Positions 32,730 through 43,758 of a stretch of DNA of 64,000 nucleotides are shown here, piece after piece. The notes under the pieces are model-generated. The model did not search any database and had not been told where the DNA came from. It worked only from the letters and a program-made list of their open reading frames with translations. Source of the DNA: Candidatus Methylopumilus universalis (GTDB lineage Bacteria; Pseudomonadota; Gammaproteobacteria; Burkholderiales; Methylophilaceae); the NCBI GenBank assembly GCA_945883335.1, contig CAMCXI010000008.1, positions 1 through 64,000 on the forward strand, read 5' to 3'. A program made the position numbers and the translations under genes. Every line of letters begins with the position of its first letter. Position 1 is the first letter of the stretch.

Positions 32730-32765
32730 AATTACAAAAATAAACGAGTTCGGGAGAACGGTATT

Positions 32766-33983
32766 ATGCGTCGTGTCGTCGTAACTGGCATGGGGATTGT
32801 TTCAAGCTTAGGCAACAACCAAGCTGAGGTTAAAGACAGTCTTTATGAAGGCCGCTCAGGCATCACATTTCAACAGGAATATGCAGATCGTGGTTTGCGC
32901 TCGCATGTTGCCGGTTCAATTAAAAACCTTGATATCGAGGCTTTGATTGACCGTAAGCTTTTGCGCTTCATGGCTAAAGGCCATGCTTATGCATGGCTTG
33001 CTATGCAAGAAGCGATTGCTGATTCAGCTTTACCTGAAGAAATGGTTTCTAATGTGCGTACCGGCCTGATTGTTGGCGCTGGCGGCACATCCACAGAGAG
33101 CATGCTAGAAGCGACCGATACATTGGCAGAAAAAGGTATCCGCCGTGTTGGGCCTTATATGGTAACAAAAACCATGTCTAGCGGCATTGCTGCTTGTTTA
33201 GCGACTGGCGCAAAAATTAAAGGTGTGAACTACGGCATTAGTTCGGCTTGTTCAACAAGTGCACATTGTATAGGCGTTGGTGTTGAACAGATTCAACTGG
33301 GCAAACAAGACATTGTGTTTGCTGGTGGTGGAGAAGAAGAGCATTGGACGATGTCGTTCTTGTTTGATGCGATGGGCGCACTTTCTAGCAAATACAATGA
33401 AACACCAGAAAAGGCTTCACGCACTTATGACGCAGACCGCGATGGTTTTGTGATTTCTGGCGGCGGCGGTATCTTGGTATTGGAAGAGTATGAACACGCT
33501 AAAGCTCGTGGTGCAAAAATCTACGCCGAAGTGGTTGGCTACGGTGCAACTTCTGATGGTTACGATATGGTGGCCCCAAGTGGTGAAGGTGCTGAGCGTT
33601 GCATGAAATTGGCGATTGAAGGCGTTGCTAAAGTGGACTATATCAATACGCATGGTACAAGTACGCCAGTAGGTGATACTAAAGAGCTGGAAGCAATTCG
33701 TGCTGTGTTCGGCAATAGTGATACTGCGATTGCCTCAACAAAATCACTTTCAGGCCATGCGCTTGGTGCGGCTGGCGTGAATGAAGCGATTTACACGCTG
33801 ATTATGATGGAAAACAACTTTATTGCGGCTTCAGCGAATATTGAAAATCTAGACCCTGCTGCTGAAGGCATGAATATTGTTCGTAAGCGTATCGATAATG
33901 TCAAAATCGAAACCGCGCTTTCAAATAGCTTTGGTTTTGGTGGTACGAATGCTTCTTTAACGCTTTCGACTAAAAACCTTTAA
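32766..33983 (+). CDS. fabB: 3-oxoacyl-ACP synthase I
   Basis: 405 aa; [47 protein letters not shown]-type motifs. Confidence 0.96.
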   Translation: MRRVVVTGMGIVSSLGNNQAEVKDSLYEGRSGITFQQEYADRGLRSHVAGSIKNLDIEALIDRKLLRFMAKGHAYAWLAMQEAIADSALPEEMVSNVRTGLIVGAGGTSTESMLEATDTLAEKGIRRVGPYMVTKTMSSGIAACLATGAKIKGVNYGISSACSTSAHCIGVGVEQIQLGKQDIVFAGGGEEEHWTMSFLFDAMGALSSKYNETPEKASRTYDADRDGFVISGGGGILVLEEYEHAKARGAKIYAEVVGYGATSDGYDMVAPSGEGAERCMKLAIEGVAKVDYINTHGTSTPVGDTKELEAIRAVFGNSDTAIASTKSLSGHALGAAGVNEAIYTLIMMENNFIAASANIENLDPAAEGMNIVRKRIDNVKIETALSNSFGFGGTNASLTLSTKNL

Positions 33984-34000
33984 GCGTTTTTAGATGATTA

Positions 34001-34027
34001 AAAAGCCGCCTCTTTAGGCGGCTTTTT
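34001..34027. terminator. Bidirectional intrinsic terminator between fabB and rlmF
   Basis: AAAAGCCGCCT-CTTT-AGGCGGCTTTTT. Confidence 0.9.
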
Positions 34028-34037
34028 GTTTTTCTAT

Positions 34038-34916
34038 CTACACGTAAGACCAAGCTACAAATCGGCTGTGTTTCTGTCCTTGGGTCATTTCAACAATTTT
34101 TACTTTTTTAGCGCCAATGGCTTTAAGTACTCGTTCGATTTTGGGTAAATTAGGTGCTTTAGAAACCAAGGTGGTAAACCAACGGCACTGGTTTTTATAA
34201 AGGGCACTTTCTTCAATCATGCGTGTTATGAAACCAAGCTCGCCGCCTTCGCAAAATAGCTGCGCGCCCTGGCCGCTAAAATTTAGTTGGGGCTTGGTTG
34301 TGGAGATTGGTTGTTTTCCAGTATTTCTGGCTAAGCTATTAATTTTACGTTGTGTGCCAGCTTGTGCATCTTCGAGAGAGGCGTGGAAAGGTGGATTGCA
34401 CATACTAAAGTCAAAAATACTATCTGCTTGAATAATTCCTTTGAAAATTTGATTTTCATTGCTTTGCAACCTGAACTGAATGGAATCACTCAGGCCATTT
34501 GCATTAACAATCGCTTGAGCATTTTCAACTGCGCTCGCATTAATATCCGCCCCAATAAAATTCCAGCCATATTCACGATGCCCAATTAATGGATAAATCG
34601 CGTTCGCGCCCACGCCAATATCTAAGCCCTTTATCTTTTTGCGTTTGTCAGTATCAATTAAATCAGCTAAGTAATGAATATAGTCAGCCCGTCCTGGCAT
34701 AGGCGGGCAAAGAAATTGGTCGGGTATGTCCCATTCAGCGATTTGATACTCATGCGCTAAAAGTGCTTTATTGAGAGCTAGAACGGCTTTAGAATTGGCG
34801 AAATCAATGGATAAATCGTTATAAGCATTTGTCTTTACAAAAGGCTTTAGCTCGGGATTTGCGAGCGATAAAGCGACTAAGTCATAACGACCTTGATGTT
34901 TGTTTCTGGGGTGCAT
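34038..34916 (-). CDS. rlmF: 23S rRNA (adenine1618-N6)-methyltransferase RlmF
   Basis: 292 aa; MHPRNKHQGRYDLVALSLANPEL, LDIGVGANAIYPLIGHREYGW, DFSMCNPPFHAS. Confidence 0.95.
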   Translation of the reverse strand: MHPRNKHQGRYDLVALSLANPELKPFVKTNAYNDLSIDFANSKAVLALNKALLAHEYQIAEWDIPDQFLCPPMPGRADYIHYLADLIDTDKRKKIKGLDIGVGANAIYPLIGHREYGWNFIGADINASAVENAQAIVNANGLSDSIQFRLQSNENQIFKGIIQADSIFDFSMCNPPFHASLEDAQAGTQRKINSLARNTGKQPISTTKPQLNFSGQGAQLFCEGGELGFITRMIEESALYKNQCRWFTTLVSKAPNLPKIERVLKAIGAKKVKIVEMTQGQKHSRFVAWSYV

Positions 34917-34945
34917 TAAAAAGGATGTATTGATGAAAGCTGCAT

Positions 34946-35314
34946 CTATAAAATGAGGGCTGCAGCAACTTTGCGACCCTCAGCCATGAGGATGTTATAA
35001 GTTCTACAAGCCGCATCGGTGGTCATGCATTCTACAGGGATGTTCGCGGCTGTGAGCGCTTGGATTAAATTCGGACGAATGAAGCGATGCGTTGACCCGG
35101 TGCCAAGTAAAATCACTTCAGGTTGATAGGTCAATAAGCATTCAAAATTTTCCTGATTCAAGCTGTCAAAATCGCTCACAGCCCAATCCAATAGTAGCTC
35201 GTCAGGAAGAACAACCAAGCTTTGCGGATAAACGAGATTGTTGATGGAAATCCAATCTTTGCTGTAGCCTGTAATGAGCTGTTTTCCATCGGCTTGAGTT
35301 AAATGTAACTTCAT
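34946..35314 (-). CDS. Mth938/DUF498 domain protein
   Basis: 122 aa; LLGTGSTHRFIRPNLIQALTAANIPVECMTTDAACRTYNILMAEGRKVAAALI. Confidence 0.85.
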   Translation of the reverse strand: MKLHLTQADGKQLITGYSKDWISINNLVYPQSLVVLPDELLLDWAVSDFDSLNQENFECLLTYQPEVILLGTGSTHRFIRPNLIQALTAANIPVECMTTDAACRTYNILMAEGRKVAAALIL

Positions 35315-35426
35315 CTCTATTTCTCATGTTGAATTGGTTAAGTTGCTAGGCCTGAAAATCGCTTGATTCATTGCCTGATATGGCCTTCGAGGGTAAGATA
35401 ACACATTTTTATGCTTAGGTTTTGCC

Positions 35427-36656
35427 GTGCAACCATTACTTAAATCTTCGAAGCTCAATAACGTGTGCTACGACATTCGCGGCCCAGTGCTGGCGCGTGC
35501 CAAAAAGATGGAAGAAGATGGTCACCGTATCATTAAATTGAATATCGGTAATCCTGCGCCATTTGGTTTTGCTGCGCCTGAAGAAATATTACAAGATGTT
35601 ATTCGCAACATGGACCAAGCTTCTGGCTATACAGACTCGAAAGGCCTATTTGCTGCGCGTAAAGCCATCATGCATTACTCTCAGCAAAAGAATATTGATG
35701 GTGTGACGATAGACGACATTATCATCGGCAATGGTGTATCTGAGTTAATTGTGATGGCGATGCAGGGCTTGCTTAATAACGGTGACCAGGTTTTGGTGCC
35801 AGCACCAGATTACCCTCTATGGACAGCAGCTGTGAATTTGGCTGGCGGGACACCGCGCCACTACATATGTGATGAAGGTTCTGGTTGGTTGCCAGACCTG
35901 AAAGATATTGAATCAAAGATTACTGCCAATACGCGCGGTATTGTGATTATCAATCCCAACAATCCAACAGGTGCGTTGTACCATGATGAGATTTTGCTAG
36001 GCATTATCGAAATTGCCCGCCGTCACAATTTGGTGATTTTTGCGGATGAGATTTACGACAAGGTTTTGTATGACGGCAGAACCCATACTTCCATTGCATC
36101 GCTTGCAGATGACGTATTGTTTGTGACTTTTAATGGCTTGTCTAAAAACTACCGTACCTGTGGCTATCGCGCTGGCTGGTTAATTATTTCTGGCGAAAAG
36201 AAACATGCTAAGGATTATATCGAGGGCTTGAATATGCTTGCTTCGATGCGGCTTTGTGCCAATGTGCCGGGTCAGCTCGGAATTCAAACTGCATTGGGTG
36301 GGTATCAAAGTATTAATGATTTAGTGTCACCAGAAGGTCGCTTATGCAAGCAGCGAGATTTAGCACATGACATGCTGACATCAATACCAGGTGTTAGCTG
36401 CGCTAAGCCAGCAGCTGCGATGTATCTATTTCCTAAGCTTGATCCAAAAATGTATCCAATCGAGGATGATCAACAATTTATTCTCGATTTGCTCTTAGAG
36501 GAAAAAGTTTTATTGGTTCAAGGCTCTGGTTTTAACTGGAAAACGCCTGACCACTTCCGCATAGTATTTTTACCTAATGTGGATGATTTGAAAGAGGCCA
36601 TGACACGCATTGCCCGCTTCTTGGATCAGTATCGAAAACAGCACGGCACTAAATAA
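35427..36656 (+). CDS. Alanine transaminase (AlaA/AlaC-like class I aminotransferase)
   Basis: 409 aa; INPNNPTGALY, ADEIYDKVLYDG, FNGLSKNYRTCGYRAGW. Confidence 0.9.
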   Translation: MQPLLKSSKLNNVCYDIRGPVLARAKKMEEDGHRIIKLNIGNPAPFGFAAPEEILQDVIRNMDQASGYTDSKGLFAARKAIMHYSQQKNIDGVTIDDIIIGNGVSELIVMAMQGLLNNGDQVLVPAPDYPLWTAAVNLAGGTPRHYICDEGSGWLPDLKDIESKITANTRGIVIINPNNPTGALYHDEILLGIIEIARRHNLVIFADEIYDKVLYDGRTHTSIASLADDVLFVTFNGLSKNYRTCGYRAGWLIISGEKKHAKDYIEGLNMLASMRLCANVPGQLGIQTALGGYQSINDLVSPEGRLCKQRDLAHDMLTSIPGVSCAKPAAAMYLFPKLDPKMYPIEDDQQFILDLLLEEKVLLVQGSGFNWKTPDHFRIVFLPNVDDLKEAMTRIARFLDQYRKQHGTK

Positions 36657-36689
36657 CAAAAACAATATAACAATCGTTAACGAAAGTAT

Positions 36690-38015
36690 ATGAACAGTAT
36701 GAAGTCATTAAAAGTTGGTTTGCTTGGAATCGGCACAGTCGGCGGTGGAACTTACGCTGTGTTAACACGTAATCAAGAGGAAATCTCACGTCGTGCCGGG
36801 TGCAAGATTGAGATTGTGAAAGTTGCAGACAGAAATCTTGAGCTCGCAAAAAAGCTAACCAATGGACAAATCGAAGTGACCGATGATGTTATGTCAGTCG
36901 TGACGGACCCGAATGTGGATGTCGTGGTTGAATTAATAGGGGGCTATACGCTGGCTAAAGATGCCATGTTGAAAGCCATTGAGCACGGCAAGCATGTTGT
37001 GACAGCGAATAAGGCCTTAATTGCAACACATGGCAATGAGATTTTTGCTGCAGCAAAAGCCAAAGGTGTCATTGTCGCTTTTGAGGCGGCGGTTGCAGGC
37101 GGCATCCCTATTATCAAGGCCTTGCGTGAGGGCTTAGTGGCTAATAAGATTGAGTGGATCGCAGGCATCATTAACGGCACCACAAACTTTATCCTGACAG
37201 AAATGCGTGATAAAGGATTAACTTTTGCTGATGTGCTTGGTGAGGCTCAGCGTCTTGGTTATGCCGAGGCAGACCCTACTTTTGACGTTGAGGGGATTGA
37301 TGCTGCGCATAAGTTGATGATTATGTCTGCCATTGGCTTTGGTATTCCGATGCAATTCGATAAAGTCTATACCGAAGGTATTACTAAGCTTGAGAGCAAA
37401 GACATTCGCTACGCTGAAGAGCTAGGCTATCGCGTTAAATTGTTAGGCATGACTAAACATAGTGTTAACGGCATTGAAATTCGTGTGCATCCAACCTTGA
37501 TTCCTGAAAAGCGCTTAATTGCGAATGTAAATGGCGCGATGAATGCTGTTGTCGTGAAGGGTGATGCAGTTGGCCCTACGCTTTATTATGGCGCTGGTGC
37601 CGGCTCAGAGCCAACAGCAAGCTCGGTCATTGCTGACTTGGTGGATGTGGCGCGTATGCAAAATACCAGCATCCAAGATCGTGTTCCTTATTTGGCTTAT
37701 CACGACATATCTGCCACTGAGAACACACCCATTTTGCCGATCAGTGAAATTAGTACTGCTTATTATTTGCGCATGCGTGCTTCAGACAAGCCAGGTGTAT
37801 TGGCAGAAGTCACCAAGATTTTAGGTGATAGACAAATCTCTATTGATGCGATGATGCAAAAAGAACCGCAAGATGGCGAAACCGAAGCGGATATTGTCAT
37901 TCTGACCCACATTACGGTTGAAAAGAATATGAATGCGGCAATTCAAGCGATTGAGGCTTTGCCTGCGATTGATGGTGCAATCGTGAAATTGCGTATGGAA
38001 GAATTAAACAAATGA
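36690..38015 (+). CDS. hom: Homoserine dehydrogenase
   Basis: 441 aa; LGIGTVGGGTYAVL, GIINGTTNFILTEM, ACT domain C-terminus. Confidence 0.96.
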   Translation: MNSMKSLKVGLLGIGTVGGGTYAVLTRNQEEISRRAGCKIEIVKVADRNLELAKKLTNGQIEVTDDVMSVVTDPNVDVVVELIGGYTLAKDAMLKAIEHGKHVVTANKALIATHGNEIFAAAKAKGVIVAFEAAVAGGIPIIKALREGLVANKIEWIAGIINGTTNFILTEMRDKGLTFADVLGEAQRLGYAEADPTFDVEGIDAAHKLMIMSAIGFGIPMQFDKVYTEGITKLESKDIRYAEELGYRVKLLGMTKHSVNGIEIRVHPTLIPEKRLIANVNGAMNAVVVKGDAVGPTLYYGAGAGSEPTASSVIADLVDVARMQNTSIQDRVPYLAYHDISATENTPILPISEISTAYYLRMRASDKPGVLAEVTKILGDRQISIDAMMQKEPQDGETEADIVILTHITVEKNMNAAIQAIEALPAIDGAIVKLRMEELNK

Positions 38016-39445
38016 AATACATCAGCACCCGTGGGCAATCGCCTGCTTTAAGTTTTAGTGAAATTTTGCTTGGTGGTTTAGCGCCAGACGGTGGCTTGTA
38101 TTTACCGGAAAGCTACCCACAATTTAGCGATGCTGATTTAAGCGCTATGCGTGATATGAACTATCGTGATTTAGCTTTTACGATATTAAGTCGTTTAATT
38201 GATGAGCAAGATATTCCTTCAAAAGATTTGCGTGTCATTGTTGATAAAACATATCGCGCCGAGGTTTATTGCTATACCCGCAAAGGTCAAAACGCTGAAG
38301 ACATCACGCCTACACTTAAATTAGAAAACAATCTGTATGTGCTATCACTTTCAAATGGCCCAACGCTAGCCTTCAAAGACATGGCCATGCAATTGCTTGG
38401 CAACTTGTTTGAATACGTGCTCGCAAAAAAAGGGGAAACCACCAATATTCTTGGTGCCACTTCTGGAGATACTGGCTCTGCGGCTGAATATGCCATGCGT
38501 GGCAAAAAAGGCGTGAATGTATTTATGCTCTCACCCCATGAAAAAATGAGCCGATTCCAAGTTGCCCAGATGTTTAGTCTTCAAGATAAGAATATCTTTA
38601 ATATAGCGGTCAAGGGTGTGTTTGACGATGCGCAAGATATTGTTAAGGCAGTCTCAAACGATCATGCGTTTAAAGCCGCGAATAAGATAGGCGCTGTAAA
38701 TTCAATCAACTGGGCGCGTGTTGCGGCTCAAGTGGTTTACTACTTCAAAGGCTATTTTGCTGTGACGCAAAACAATCGCCAAAAAGTCAGCTTTGCTGTG
38801 CCATCAGGTAATTTTGGTAATGTGTGTGCAGGACATATCGCTCGCATGATGGGTTTGCCTATCGATAAGCTGGTGGTGGCGACCAATGAAAATGATGTGC
38901 TTGATGAGTTCTTCAGAACAGGCGTTTATCGTCCACGTGGCTCAGCGAACACTTACCATACCTCTAGTCCTTCAATGGATATTAGCAAAGCCTCAAATTT
39001 TGAGCGCTTCATTTTTGATTTAACGGGTCGAGATGCTTCCAAAGTCCGTGAGTTATGGTCTTTGGTCGATGCTGGTGGCGCGTTTGATATTAAGCAAGCA
39101 GGTTTATTTGAGAAGATCGCGAGTTATGGTTTTGTTTCGGGAAGCAGTAATCATCTTCATCGTATGAATGTCATTCGAGAAGCTGAAGCCAAATATGGCG
39201 TGGTGATTGATACGCATACCGCTGATGGCTTGAAAGTGGCTTTAGAGCTGCGCGATGTGAATACGCCGATGGTTGTTTTAGAAACGGCTTTACCTATTAA
39301 ATTCGAAGATTCCATTGTAGAGGCGCTAGGTCATTCACCAGAGCGTCCAGCGCCATTACAAGGAATAGAGGATTTGCCTCAACGCTTTGAAGTGATGGAT
39401 GCTGATGTCGATGCAATTAAAGCTTATTTAGTCGCGAATACTTAA
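38012..39445 (+). CDS. thrC: Threonine synthase
   Basis: 477 aa; ILGATSGDTGSAAEYAMRGKKGVNVFMLSP, FAVPSGNFGNVCAG. Confidence 0.96.
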   Translation: MKYISTRGQSPALSFSEILLGGLAPDGGLYLPESYPQFSDADLSAMRDMNYRDLAFTILSRLIDEQDIPSKDLRVIVDKTYRAEVYCYTRKGQNAEDITPTLKLENNLYVLSLSNGPTLAFKDMAMQLLGNLFEYVLAKKGETTNILGATSGDTGSAAEYAMRGKKGVNVFMLSPHEKMSRFQVAQMFSLQDKNIFNIAVKGVFDDAQDIVKAVSNDHAFKAANKIGAVNSINWARVAAQVVYYFKGYFAVTQNNRQKVSFAVPSGNFGNVCAGHIARMMGLPIDKLVVATNENDVLDEFFRTGVYRPRGSANTYHTSSPSMDISKASNFERFIFDLTGRDASKVRELWSLVDAGGAFDIKQAGLFEKIASYGFVSGSSNHLHRMNVIREAEAKYGVVIDTHTADGLKVALELRDVNTPMVVLETALPIKFEDSIVEALGHSPERPAPLQGIEDLPQRFEVMDADVDAIKAYLVANT

Positions 39446-39478
39446 TAGTCATTTGAGAGTCATTTTGACGGAGCCAGT

Positions 39479-40273
39479 ATGAAACAATATCAAGACTTAG
39501 TCCGCCATGTGCTTGCCCATGGTAATAAAAAAGAAGATAGAACTGGCACTGGCACGGTCTCTGTTTTTGGCTATCAAATGCGTTTTGATTTGAACGCAGG
39601 CTTTCCACTCCTCACGACAAAAAAAGTACATTTAAAATCCATGATTCATGAGTTGCTTTGGTTCTTGCAAGGCAGCACCAATATTGCCTATTTAAAAGAA
39701 AATGGCGTACGCATTTGGGATGAGTGGGCGGATGAAAATGGTAATTTAGGCCCTGTGTATGGCTATCAATGGCGCAACTGGCCTAAACCAGATGGCACGC
39801 ATATCGACCAAATCAGACAAGTCGTTAACGCGATTAAGAGTAACCCCGACTCGCGTCGATTGATTGTCTCTGCTTGGAATGTGGCAGATGTGGATCAAAT
39901 GAAATTGCCACCATGTCATGCTTTTTTTCAGTTTTACGTAGCGGATGGTAAATTAAGCTGCCAGCTTTATCAGCGTAGCGCGGATATTTTCTTAGGCGTG
40001 CCATTTAATATTGCTTCTTATGCCTTGCTCACCATGATGGTGGCGCAAGTGTGTGGATTAAAATTGGGTGATTTTGTGCACACGCTTGGCGATGCGCATA
40101 TCTACAGCAACCATTTTGAGCAGGTAAATGAGCAACTCACACGTGATTTGCGTGCCTTGCCAACCATGCACATCAATCCAAACGTCAAAGATATTTTTGA
40201 TTTCAAATTTGAAGACTTCACGCTAGAAGGCTATGACCCACATCCGCCAATTAAAGGCCTAGTGGCGGTTTAG
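39479..40273 (+). CDS. thyA: Thymidylate synthase
   Basis: 264 aa; [29 protein letters not shown]. Confidence 0.98.
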   Translation: MKQYQDLVRHVLAHGNKKEDRTGTGTVSVFGYQMRFDLNAGFPLLTTKKVHLKSMIHELLWFLQGSTNIAYLKENGVRIWDEWADENGNLGPVYGYQWRNWPKPDGTHIDQIRQVVNAIKSNPDSRRLIVSAWNVADVDQMKLPPCHAFFQFYVADGKLSCQLYQRSADIFLGVPFNIASYALLTMMVAQVCGLKLGDFVHTLGDAHIYSNHFEQVNEQLTRDLRALPTMHINPNVKDIFDFKFEDFTLEGYDPHPPIKGLVAV

Positions 40274-40274
40274 T

Positions 40275-40757
40275 ATGGCGTGTTTGTCTTTAATTGTTGC
40301 GATTGCTAAAAACCGCGTCATTGGCGTTAACAACACCTTGCCTTGGCATTTGCCAGAAGACCTCAAACGCTTCCGTGCTTTAACCACTGGTCATCACATT
40401 ATTATGGGTCGTAAAACTTATGATTCGCTTGGTCGTTTATTGCCCGGCAGAACCACGGTTATTGTGACGCGTAACCAAGATTACAAGGTGGAAGGTGCAA
40501 TTGTTGTGCATAGCCTTGAGGCTGCAATTGCAGCGTGTGGCGACGATAATGAAGCATTCTTGATTGGTGGTGCAGAGCTTTATAAAGACGGCTTAAAACT
40601 TGGCAATAAGCTCTACGTTACTGAAATTGATGCAGAGTATGAGGGCGATGCTTTCTTTCCTGAGTTTGAGATGAACGAATGGGAATCGGGTCAGCGCGAA
40701 AGCCATCAGGCAGAGAATAATTTGAGGTTTAGTTATATTACATATCAGCGAATTTGA
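40275..40757 (+). CDS. folA: Dihydrofolate reductase
   Basis: 160 aa; VIGVNNTLPWHLPEDLKRFRALTTGHHIIMGRKTYDSLGR. Confidence 0.97.
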   Translation: MACLSLIVAIAKNRVIGVNNTLPWHLPEDLKRFRALTTGHHIIMGRKTYDSLGRLLPGRTTVIVTRNQDYKVEGAIVVHSLEAAIAACGDDNEAFLIGGAELYKDGLKLGNKLYVTEIDAEYEGDAFFPEFEMNEWESGQRESHQAENNLRFSYITYQRI

Positions 40758-40772
40758 TAAACTTTGAATCAT

Positions 40773-40803
40773 AAAAAAGGCGCTTAAGTTAAGCGCCTTT
40801 TTT
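40773..40803. terminator. Bidirectional intrinsic terminator
   Basis: AAAAAAGGCGCTT-AAGTT-AAGCGCCTTTTTT between convergent folA and the decarboxylase gene. Confidence 0.9.
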
Positions 40804-40821
40804 ATTTGCTAGCGTAATAGT

Positions 40822-43062
40822 TTATTCTGCTACACAGTCTACGTAATACATGGCTTTGCCATCCACCACTTGTTTCACTAAGCCGTGAACGTCAGTCTCA
40901 AAACCTGGGAAGCGCTCATTAAACTCTCGCGCAAATTTCAAGTAGTTGACGATAATTGCGTTGAATTGCTCACCGGGAATCAACAAAGGAATGCCTGGTG
41001 GATAAGGGGTTAGTAATACCGCAGTAATTCGGCCTTCTAGTTCATCAATCAATACACGATCGATTTCGCGGTGTGCCATTTTCGCAAATGCATCAGTTGG
41101 TTTCATGGCAGGTACCATGTTAGATAGATACATTTCAGTCGTTAAGCGCGCTACGTCATTTTGCTTATAGATGCCATGAATCTGTGTGCACAAATCTTTT
41201 AAGCCGGTGCGTTCATAGCGTGGGTATTTTGCCGCGAATTCAGGTAATACTTTCCACAATGGCTGGTTCTTATCGTAATCATCTTTGAACTGTTGAAGTG
41301 CCGCCACCATTGTATTCCAGCGGCCCTTAGTTATGCCAATTGTAAACATAATGAAGAATGAGTACAGGCCAGTTTTTTCAACAATCACGCCATGTTCAGC
41401 CAGGTATTTAGTGACAATCGCGGCTGGAATGCCAAATTCATCAGAGAAGTCGCCATCCACGTCCAAGCCTGGTGTGATGATGGTGGCTTTAATCGGGTCA
41501 AGCATATTAAAGCCTTCGGCAAGATTGCCAAAGCCATGCCAGCGCTCATTGGCTTTAAGCATCCAAGCTTCACGCTCTTCTATGCCTTCTTCTGAAAGGT
41601 CGTTAGGGCCCCAAACTTTAAACCACCAGTCCGCACCCCATTCTTCATCCACTTTGCGCATCGCGCGGCGGAAGTCCAAAGCTTCCATAATGGACTCTTC
41701 AACGAGCACTGTTCCGCCAGGTGCTTCCATCATGGCTGCCGCTACGTCGCAGCTAGCAATAATTGAATATTGCGGGCTGGTTGATGTGTGCATCAAGTAA
41801 GCTTCATTAAATACGTCACGGTCTAATTGAATATTCTCAGCATCCTCAACCAAAATCTGTGACGCTTGACTGAGGCCGGCGAGTAGTTTATGCGTTGATT
41901 GCGTTGAGAAAATCATCGACTCTTTACAGCGTGGACGGTCTGCACCAATTGCGTGGTAATCGCCGTAAAAATCGTGGAATGTAGCGTGTGGTAACCAAGC
42001 TTCATCGAAATGTAGCGTATCAATTTTGCCATCTAACATTTCTTTAATTTCTTCAACGTTATAAAGCACGCCATCGTATGTCGATTGGGTAATGGTTAAT
42101 ACGCGAGGTTTTGCGTTTTTGTCAGTGGCAAATGGGTTGGCTTCAATCTTTTTCTTAATGTTTTCCCATTCGAATTCCGCTTTTGGAATTGGACCAATAA
42201 TGCCGAAATGGTTACGTGTTGGCATCAAGAAAACAGGAATTGCCCCCGTCATGATGATCGAGTGCAGTACAGACTTATGACAGTTACGGTCAACGACTAC
42301 AATATCGCCAGGAGCGACGGTTGAGTTCCAAACAATCTTATTGGATGTTGATGTCCCGTTAGTCACAAAGTACAAGTGATCACAGTTATAAATGCGTGCT
42401 GCGTTACGCTCTGATGCTGCGACAGGGCCTGTATGGTCAAGTAATTGACCAAGCTCATCTACCGCGTTACAAACGTCTGCACGCAGCATGTTTTCACCAA
42501 AGAATTGGTGGAACATTTGACCCACTGGTGATTTCAAGAATGCCACGCCACCAGAGTGACCAGGGCAGTGCCATGAGTAAGAGCCATCCGCAGCATAATG
42601 GGTGAGTGCTTTGAAGAATGGTGGCGGCAAGCTATCCAAATAAGCTTTAGCTTCACGGATGATTAAGCGCGCTACAAACTCTGGCGTATCTTCATTCATG
42701 TGAATAAAGCCGTGAAGTTCACGTAATACGTCATTTGGGATATGGCGTGAAGTGCGCGTTTCACCGTGCAAGAAAATAGGAATTTCTTCGTTACGGTAAC
42801 GGATCTCATTCACGAATGTGCGTAATTGTTCAATCGCTTCTGGTTTTTCTTCTACGATTTCTTCATCATCAATCGATAAAATAAATGCTGATGCACGACT
42901 TTGTTGTTGTGCAAAAGAGGTGAGGTCACCGTAACTGGTGACGCCTAATACCTCGAAGCCCTCTTCTTCAATAGCCTTTGCAAGAACGCGAATGCCTAGA
43001 CCTGAGGAATTTTCAGAGCGGAAGTCTTCATCGATGATGACGATAGGAAATCTAAATTTCAT
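40822..43062 (-). CDS. Orn/Lys/Arg decarboxylase (PLP, fold type I; wing domain present)
   Basis: 746 aa; STHKLLAGLSQAS PLP-lysine motif, DTLHFDEAWLPHATFHDFYGDYHAIG. Substrate not resolved from sequence. Confidence 0.9.
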   Translation of the reverse strand: MKFRFPIVIIDEDFRSENSSGLGIRVLAKAIEEEGFEVLGVTSYGDLTSFAQQQSRASAFILSIDDEEIVEEKPEAIEQLRTFVNEIRYRNEEIPIFLHGETRTSRHIPNDVLRELHGFIHMNEDTPEFVARLIIREAKAYLDSLPPPFFKALTHYAADGSYSWHCPGHSGGVAFLKSPVGQMFHQFFGENMLRADVCNAVDELGQLLDHTGPVAASERNAARIYNCDHLYFVTNGTSTSNKIVWNSTVAPGDIVVVDRNCHKSVLHSIIMTGAIPVFLMPTRNHFGIIGPIPKAEFEWENIKKKIEANPFATDKNAKPRVLTITQSTYDGVLYNVEEIKEMLDGKIDTLHFDEAWLPHATFHDFYGDYHAIGADRPRCKESMIFSTQSTHKLLAGLSQASQILVEDAENIQLDRDVFNEAYLMHTSTSPQYSIIASCDVAAAMMEAPGGTVLVEESIMEALDFRRAMRKVDEEWGADWWFKVWGPNDLSEEGIEEREAWMLKANERWHGFGNLAEGFNMLDPIKATIITPGLDVDGDFSDEFGIPAAIVTKYLAEHGVIVEKTGLYSFFIMFTIGITKGRWNTMVAALQQFKDDYDKNQPLWKVLPEFAAKYPRYERTGLKDLCTQIHGIYKQNDVARLTTEMYLSNMVPAMKPTDAFAKMAHREIDRVLIDELEGRITAVLLTPYPPGIPLLIPGEQFNAIIVNYLKFAREFNERFPGFETDVHGLVKQVVDGKAMYYVDCVAE

Positions 43063-43071
43063 TCGAATGCC

Positions 43072-43647
43072 TTAAATTTTAGGTAATGTCACGCCGACTT
43101 GGCCTTGATACTTGCCGCCACGATCTTTATAGCTGGTTTCACAAACATCGTCCTCATCTGCCTCAAAGAACAGCACTTGCGCACAACCTTCGTTTGCATA
43201 GATTTTGGCTGGGAGCGGGGTGGTATTGCTGAATTCTAGCGTGACGTAACCCTCCCATTCTGGTTCAAATGGCGTGACGTTGACGATGATGCCGCAACGT
43301 GCATAAGTTGATTTACCTAAGCAAACTGTTAAAACGTTGCGAGGAATACGGAAGTATTCAACAGTGCGCGCCAATGCAAATGAATTAGGTGGAATGATGC
43401 AGTAATCTGCATTCACTTCTACAAATGAATTAGGGTCGAAATTTTTTGGGTCAACAATCGTACTGTTGATATTGGTGAATAGCTTAAATTCTTTTGAGCA
43501 TCGAATGTCGTAACCATAACTTGATGTACCGTATGAAACCACACGCTCACCAGCGGCGTTCACTTTGACTTGTTTAGGCTCAAACGGCTCAATCATGCCG
43601 TGTTGTTCAGCCATGCGGCGTATCCACTTATCCGATTTAATGCTCAT
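43072..43647 (-). CDS. dcd: dCTP deaminase
   Basis: 191 aa; [48 protein letters not shown]. Confidence 0.97.
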   Translation of the reverse strand: MSIKSDKWIRRMAEQHGMIEPFEPKQVKVNAAGERVVSYGTSSYGYDIRCSKEFKLFTNINSTIVDPKNFDPNSFVEVNADYCIIPPNSFALARTVEYFRIPRNVLTVCLGKSTYARCGIIVNVTPFEPEWEGYVTLEFSNTTPLPAKIYANEGCAQVLFFEADEDDVCETSYKDRGGKYQGQVGVTLPKI

Positions 43648-43758
43648 TTTTACTCAACCATTCATTAAGAAAACAAAAATAACAAAATTAAAATGCCCAC
43701 GCATTATGCCATTTTACTGACAAATCGCGCAGGCATTTTGTAATGGAGAAAGAGCAGT

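Noticed and set aside
41333-41800. 155-aa ORF antisense to the Orn/Lys/Arg decarboxylase
   Set aside because: Low-complexity Ser-rich shadow ORF.
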